Origin: Caccocola sp964450835 | Lineage (GTDB): Bacteria; Synergistota; Synergistia; Synergistales; Synergistaceae | NCBI GenBank assembly: GCA_964450835.1 | Contig: CAYVEQ010000003.1 | Span: 6,960 to 70,959, forward strand | Direction of reading: 5' to 3' | Length of the DNA: 64,000 nt | In this document: positions 60,056 to 64,000 of the stretch, piece after piece | Layout of the letters: every line of letters begins with the position of its first letter | Position numbering within the stretch: position 1 is the stretch's first letter | Translations under genes and position numbers: made by a program | The notes under the pieces: generated by a model | Seen by the model: only the letters and a program-made list of their open reading frames with translations | What the model was told of the DNA's origin: nothing | Databases searched by the model: none

Positions 60056-60255
60056 AAAGGATTAAGCAGTTAATCTTTTTGCCCTGCTGAGTGCGTGCGG
60101 TATGGGTTGAGTCTTGAGCCAACAATTGATCCCGTTAGGCATCCGGTCCGGCGGCGGCGGAGATACTCAGTCTATCGACCAAGTCAGGCGGACGATGACC
60201 TATATCCTGTCAGGAACGGGTCAAGGCCTCCCATGCACGGCTTCGCGGGGTTTTT
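60056..60255 (+). ncRNA. 6S RNA
   Basis: Regulatory RNA that binds the housekeeping RNA polymerase by mimicking an open promoter. The outer stem pairs CCCTGC (60082 on) with GCGGGG (60245-60250), and CGTGC-ATGGG with CCCATGCACG. Inside it, GTCTTGAGCCAACA on the 5' side and GGGTCAAGGCC on the 3' side match the conserved segments of E. coli 6S RNA (CTGAGCCGATA and GGTTCAAGGG) by eye. A T-run (TTTTT) ends it. It lies upstream of HAD and rarA, and a location near rarA is in keeping with Gram-positive 6S loci. Exact ends are uncertain. Confidence 0.82.
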
Positions 60256-60423
60256 CATGCCTTCGCGCGGGCCTGACGCCGCCGTGCCATTTCGTTTTTG
60301 TCCTCAGTAAAAGAGATAACTGTAAATTTGCGCTATAATACATTGCGTGGGGTATTGCGTCCCGCGCGCGTCAGCGCTGTTTTTTTATTCCGTTTGTTGT
60401 ATGTGCCGTTTTGGAGGATTGTC

Positions 60424-61413
60424 ATGAATTCAGATATAAAATCGCCTTTCTGGTCCCCGGCGGGCGCGGCGGGCTTCATTCTGGACTGGGACGGGGTGAT
60501 TGCCGAGACACGGCTTGATTTCACGCCGCTTAGGGAAAAATATTACGGAGGAAGGCATGCAATGCTTCTTGAAGAGGCCTGCACTCTCGCTCCCGACGTG
60601 CGCGAGGCTTTCTTCGCGGAACTTTTCGCTCTTGAGATGGCGGGAGCGGAACGCGCCGAAGTCGTGCCCGGCGCGCGCGGGCTGCTGGCGTGGCTTGATG
60701 AGAATGGCGTGCCCTACTGCGTCGTTTCGCGAAACCGCATGGACGTCATAAAGCGCGCAGCGGAGGTAATCGGCGTTGAGCTGCCCGAAAAAACATGGGG
60801 GCGCGACAACGCGCGCTGGGTAAAGCCGGACCCGAGGGCGCTTTTTGAGGCTGCGTCGGAAATAGGCGCGGAGGCGCGGCGATGTCTTTACGTCGGGGAT
60901 TTTCTCTATGATCTGCAAGGAGCGCGCCGCGCCGGTATGCGCGCCGTTCTCGTGCAGCGGGAGATGCCGGGATGGGATGCGTGGGCTGACGTCGTCTACC
61001 CGAAACTCACCGATTTGGTGAATGCTCTGAACGGCCCGAAGTCTCTCGTGCCGTGGGAATACCGCGAGATATACGCCCGCAAGGGCGAGCGCTGGCTCGT
61101 CAACGCCTCGGCTCTGACACTGGCGCTACCCGCAGACCCGTCGCCTACGACAGACTGCTGGCTGGCCCGCGCGGCGGCGCTTGGCGTCGGGAAAATATTC
61201 ATCGGCAAAGAGCGTCTGCTCTCGCCCGACGAATGGAAGAAAAATCCGTCGTTTGACACGGCATTCATGGGGCTTCCGCTGCACGAGGCCGCGCGCGGTT
61301 TTCTCGCACCGCGCTTCCCTCTCGCTGAAATAGTGACGGAGTGCGAGGAGCCGCTCAACGCGCCGAAGAACTCGCTGGATCTTCAGCGCTTCCTCGAACG
61401 GAAAAAAATTTAA
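60424..61413 (+). CDS. HAD-superfamily hydrolase with C-terminal extension
   Basis: About 329 residues. The HAD phosphatase part has motif I FILDWDGVIAET, a Ser/Arg in CVVSRNRMD, motif III Lys in WVKPDPRAL, and motif IV YVGDFLYDL: phosphoglycolate-phosphatase-like. The last 120 residues, starting about ALNGPKSLVPWEYREIY, form an extension not usual in that group. ATG 60424 follows GGAGGATTGTC; a TATAAT at 60334-60339 could be the promoter -10. Two bases separate its stop from rarA. Confidence 0.85.
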   Translation: MNSDIKSPFWSPAGAAGFILDWDGVIAETRLDFTPLREKYYGGRHAMLLEEACTLAPDVREAFFAELFALEMAGAERAEVVPGARGLLAWLDENGVPYCVVSRNRMDVIKRAAEVIGVELPEKTWGRDNARWVKPDPRALFEAASEIGAEARRCLYVGDFLYDLQGARRAGMRAVLVQREMPGWDAWADVVYPKLTDLVNALNGPKSLVPWEYREIYARKGERWLVNASALTLALPADPSPTTDCWLARAAALGVGKIFIGKERLLSPDEWKKNPSFDTAFMGLPLHEAARGFLAPRFPLAEIVTECEEPLNAPKNSLDLQRFLERKKI

Positions 61414-61415
61414 CC

Positions 61416-62729
61416 ATGACAGACGGCAGCCTCTTTAGCAATACGGCCCCGCTGCGCTTTGAAGTACCGCTCGCCGAGCGCATGAGACCGGCCTCGCTTG
61501 ACGAGTATGCGGGACAGAGCCACCTGCTGGGGCGCGGCAAGGCGCTGCGTCTTTTGCTTGAAGGCGGGAAAGTACCGAGCTGCATACTTTACGGCCCGCC
61601 CGGCGTGGGGAAAACGACGCTCGTCCGCCTCATGGCCGGGACGACCGGACGCGAGCTGCTTGAAATAAACGCAGTCAGCGCGAAAGTCGAGACGCTGCGC
61701 GACCTGCTGGACAGAGCGGCCGCCTCAAAAGCCGCGACGGGACGTTCCGCCGTCGCCTTCGTAGACGAAATCTACCACTTCAACAAAAAACAGCAAAACG
61801 TCCTCCTTCCCGCCGTCGAGGCGGGAGGACTCATACTGATCGGCACGACAACCGAAAATCCGTGGTTTGAGATAAACAAAACCCTGCTCTCGCGCATGGT
61901 CGTCTACACGCTGGAGCCTCTTTCGCAGGCCGAGATACTAGCGCTTCTTGAACGCGCGCTTCGTGACAGCGAACGCGGCCTCGGCCGCTTGGGCGTGTCG
62001 GCCGACGGGAGGCTGCTTGAAAAAATAGCGGCTCTATCGGGCGGCGACGCGCGTCAGGCGCTCACCAGACTTGAGGCCGCAGCGACAGCCGCGGCCATGG
62101 GCGGCGGCTCCGCCATCACGGAGGAGATACTCGCCGAAAGCACAGGACGCGCGATACAGCGCTACGACCGCGACGCGAACGACCACTACGCCGTGATATC
62201 AGCTCTCATCAAAAGCGTGCGCGGTTCCGACCCCGACGCTTCGCTCTACTGGCTTGCAAGAATGTTGGAAGCGGGGGACGACGTGAGATTCATCACGCGC
62301 CGCCTTTGCATACTGGCCGCGGAGGACGTGGGCCTCGCCGACCCGCTGGCGCTCGTCATGGCGCAGAACGCGGCGGCGGCTGTGGATCGTGTCGGAATGC
62401 CCGAGGCTGGCATAATACTCGGCGAAGCCGTCATATACCTCGCGGCAGCGCCGAAAAGCAACAGCGCCTGCCTCGCGATAGCCGCTGCGCGGAAGAACGT
62501 GCGCGACGGGAAAATACTCGAAGTGCCGAGCCATCTGCGCAACGACGGCGAAGGCTACGTATACCCGCACGACGCGCCGGGCCATTGGGTGCCTCAGGCC
62601 TACCTTCCTGAAATACGCCGTTTCTACTTCCCGGGCCGCCTCGGCGCCGAAAGCCGCATAGAAGAGCGCTTCAAACGCCTCTGGAAAAGATTCTCTCCCG
62701 ATGAGAGTCAGGAAGAAAAAAAGTCCTGA
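61416..62729 (+). CDS. Replication-associated recombination protein RarA (MgsA)
   Basis: AAA+ ATPase acting at stalled replication forks. Walker A YGPPGVGKTT near residue 62; Walker B VAFVDEIYHFNKKQQN, where most RarA proteins have DEIHRFNK, so the His-Arg pair is Tyr-His here; sensor GTTTENPWFEIN and the C-terminal SDPDASLYWLARML tetramerisation region are intact. Length 437. ATG 61416 lies two bases after the HAD stop; longer upstream frame is read-through. Confidence 0.95.
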   Translation: MTDGSLFSNTAPLRFEVPLAERMRPASLDEYAGQSHLLGRGKALRLLLEGGKVPSCILYGPPGVGKTTLVRLMAGTTGRELLEINAVSAKVETLRDLLDRAAASKAATGRSAVAFVDEIYHFNKKQQNVLLPAVEAGGLILIGTTTENPWFEINKTLLSRMVVYTLEPLSQAEILALLERALRDSERGLGRLGVSADGRLLEKIAALSGGDARQALTRLEAAATAAAMGGGSAITEEILAESTGRAIQRYDRDANDHYAVISALIKSVRGSDPDASLYWLARMLEAGDDVRFITRRLCILAAEDVGLADPLALVMAQNAAAAVDRVGMPEAGIILGEAVIYLAAAPKSNSACLAIAAARKNVRDGKILEVPSHLRNDGEGYVYPHDAPGHWVPQAYLPEIRRFYFPGRLGAESRIEERFKRLWKRFSPDESQEEKKS

Positions 62730-62743
62730 AAATCACCGCGGCA

Positions 62744-62781
62744 ACAAAAACGCCGCCGAGTCAAACCGGCGGCGTTTTTTC
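62744..62781. terminator. Bidirectional terminator between rarA and the adenosyltransferase gene
   Basis: CGCCGCCG and CGGCGGCG form an 8-bp stem around an 8-base loop, flanked by AAAAA and TTTTTT, so it serves both converging genes. Confidence 0.9.
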
Positions 62782-63292
62782 AGCCCTGCTTCTTAGAGTC
62801 GGCGTCGACCTTCAGCGACATCAGATAAATGACATCCGAGAGCCTGTTCAAAAATTTATAACTCTGCCCGCTGATCTCCCCGTCGCGGAAAAGCGCCGTC
62901 GCTATACGCTCCGCCCTGCGCGCCACAGTGCGGGAAATGTGCAGGGCCGCGCCGCACTTCGTGTCGCCGGGACGGACAAAAGCCATGGTATCGTCGGGCA
63001 GAGCTTCTTTTATTCTGTCCGCGATGTTCTCGATAATCATCGGGTCCGGCTCGTCGTAATCGCACTTGGCGAAATATGCCATCGCGCCGAAGAGATAATC
63101 TTCGATAAAATAAATATCGGAGGCAAGAGCTTCGTCACTGCAGAAAGCCCGAGCCATTCCGAGAGAGGCCTGGCACTCGTCGATAGTTCCGTAAAGATCA
63201 ACGCGGCGGTCGTCTTTCGCGACTCGCTCACCGTTCGCGAGCGAAGTCGTTCCCTTGTCGCCGCCCTTTGTCGTTATAACAAGCTTTGCCAT
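62780..63292 (-). CDS. Cob(I)alamin adenosyltransferase (PduO type)
   Basis: Makes adenosylcobalamin from cob(I)alamin and ATP. N-terminal ATP loop TTKGGDKGTTSLANGERVAKDD, then DECQASLGMARAF and the C-terminal CGAALHISRTVARRAER and NRLSDVIYLMSL. Length about 170 is normal. ATG 63292 is placed after GGAGGGTGA; GTG 63298 is possible. Adenosylcobalamin serves mutases and isomerases common in amino-acid-fermenting anaerobes. The upstream Cys-rich gene is 22 bases away and probably co-transcribed. Confidence 0.95.
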   Translation of the reverse strand: MAKLVITTKGGDKGTTSLANGERVAKDDRRVDLYGTIDECQASLGMARAFCSDEALASDIYFIEDYLFGAMAYFAKCDYDEPDPMIIENIADRIKEALPDDTMAFVRPGDTKCGAALHISRTVARRAERIATALFRDGEISGQSYKFLNRLSDVIYLMSLKVDADSKKQG

Positions 63293-63314
63293 GTTCACCC
63301 TCCTTTATCGGCAG

Positions 63315-63770
63315 TTACTCACAGCAGTCTCCGCAGGCGCCGCAGCCGGGAGAACAGTCGTGATGTGATTTAAAAGCGACGCGCAGCGCAGCTTCCATGA
63401 AAAACTCCTCCGGCAGAGCCTGACAGACATCTCCGCCGAAACTCGTAAAAGTGCGGCACGGGAACTCCTGTCCCTCAGGTGTCCTGCACTCCGGGCACGG
63501 TGTGAAATCAAGCTCAAGCATAAGCAGATTCTCAATCGGAGTCTCAGGCGTATCGTTATCCGGACAGGCAATCGTCACCATATTCGCCGACATGAGATTA
63601 TCCTGCGTAAGTTCCTCCATCTCCGCCTTGCGCAGCTTCAGTCGAAAGCCGAGCGGAGCGAGTTTCGGCGCCATCTTCTCGGCGAAACTCACAAGATTCT
63701 CCCACGTCTTTCTCCACGGCGCGGGCTCGATATCCTTCACGGTGTAATGCGACAGGGTTATAGTCTTCAC
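63315..63770 (-). CDS. Cys-rich protein, DUF2703-like
   Basis: About 151 residues from GTG 63770, which follows AGGAGGGTGCCGC. The pattern ETPIENLLMLELDFTPCPEC, then CRTFTSFGGDVCQALPEEFFMEAALRVA resembles DUF2703 proteins; the C-terminal tail DCSPGCGACGDCC is very Cys-rich and probably binds metal. No export signal. Function unknown. Located directly upstream of the cobalamin adenosyltransferase on the same strand. Confidence 0.6.
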   Translation of the reverse strand: MKTITLSHYTVKDIEPAPWRKTWENLVSFAEKMAPKLAPLGFRLKLRKAEMEELTQDNLMSANMVTIACPDNDTPETPIENLLMLELDFTPCPECRTPEGQEFPCRTFTSFGGDVCQALPEEFFMEAALRVAFKSHHDCSPGCGACGDCCE

Positions 63771-63882
63771 GCGGCACCCTCCTGACAGATTTATCCGCAA
63801 GCCATTATATTATAATTTCGGTGGTCCTTTCCATGAAGCGCGCCAAAAGCCGCAGGTTCGGCGAAAAACTTCCGCTGAAGTG

Positions 63883-63911
63883 TTGACAGATCAACGAACC
63901 CTATGTAGAAT
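63883..63911 (+). promoter_or_regulatory. Promoter of tRNA-Val(GAC)
   Basis: A perfect TTGACA (63883-63888) is 17 bases from TAGAAT (63906-63911), 11 bases before the tRNA. Confidence 0.7.
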
Positions 63912-63922
63912 ATCTGATTGTC

Positions 63923-63997
63923 GGGCGGTTAGTTCAGAGGTAGAACGCTTCCTTGACACGGAAGAGGTCAGAAGTTCAATTCTTCTATCGCCCACCA
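63923..63997 (+). tRNA. tRNA-Val (anticodon GAC)
   Basis: Acceptor GGGCGGT pairs with ATCGCCC (one G-T), discriminator A, encoded CCA. The anticodon stem CTTCC/GGAAG carries loop TTGACAC, giving GAC. It complements the tRNA-Val(TAC) at 28446. Confidence 0.95.
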
Positions 63998-64000
63998 ACT

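Noticed and set aside
60056..60255. SRP RNA or tmRNA as alternative identity for the structured RNA
   Set aside because: The SRP core (GGTCAGGTCCGGAAGGAAGC-like) and the tmRNA tRNA-like ends are missing, whereas the 6S segments are present.

Overview
The window looks like chromosomal DNA of an anaerobe of the Synergistota (Cloacibacillus/Synergistes type). This rests on a GC-rich housekeeping backbone with the order glmU-prs-rplY-pth-mfd-mazG, then phoH-pgpH-ybeY-cdd-era-recO-glyQS-ppdK, together with TRAP transporters, M20 peptidases and FadR-type regulators. The order is a family-level judgement; no 16S gene is present to confirm it.

Layout. (1) 1-5.2 kb: an AT-rich block, unlike everything after it, with a TRAP large permease, two M20 amidohydrolases and a LarA-like nickel-pincer isomerase, all on +. 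(2) 5.5-7.5 kb: a secreted protein of unknown function and a PerR/Fur regulator, both on -. (3) 7.6-27.3 kb: a tightly packed housekeeping run on + (tRNA-Gln, cell-wall precursor, PRPP, translation, repair, ribosome maturation, glycyl-tRNA synthetase, pyruvate phosphate dikinase) ending in a clear terminator. (4) 27.3-28.8 kb: a PsuK-like kinase on - and a four-tRNA operon (Val-Asp-Phe-Gly). (5) 29-38 kb: an accessory sugar-acid catabolic island next to the tRNAs. A GntR repressor and the promoter of the operon it probably controls share an identical 13-bp palindrome. The operon holds a ManD-type dehydratase, a TRAP transporter, an SDR and a KDG kinase. Between the SDR and the kinase lie the decayed remains of a KDPG aldolase and a second KDG kinase. 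(6) 38.5-45.3 kb: an SDR, then a five-gene operon on - (Fe-S protein, sodium symporter, small membrane protein, unknown protein, ammonia-lyase homologue without the MIO tripeptide), divergent from a GntR regulator with a 25-bp near-perfect palindrome between them. (7) 45.7-52.6 kb: an Eis-like acetyltransferase, Mrp ATPase, a P-type ATPase homologue without an actuator domain, a MOSC protein and an iscR-iscS-iscU operon. (8) 53-59.3 kb: a glycogen operon including a GH57-glucan phosphorylase fusion. (9) 59.4-64 kb: an orphan HATPase protein, 6S RNA, a HAD hydrolase, rarA, a cobalamin adenosyltransferase, a Cys-rich protein and tRNA-Val.

How the genes work together. The island at 30-38 kb reads as uptake of a sugar acid, dehydration to 2-keto-3-deoxygluconate and phosphorylation to KDPG; the aldolase step must be supplied elsewhere because the local copy is dead. 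The 39.5-44.4 kb operon pairs a sodium symporter with an altered lyase fold, and is the best candidate here for undescribed chemistry. The isc, Mrp and MOSC genes form a sulfur and Fe-S neighbourhood. The glycogen operon has synthesis (glgC, glgA) and breakdown (phosphorylase) but no glgB; the GH57 half of the fusion could fill that role.
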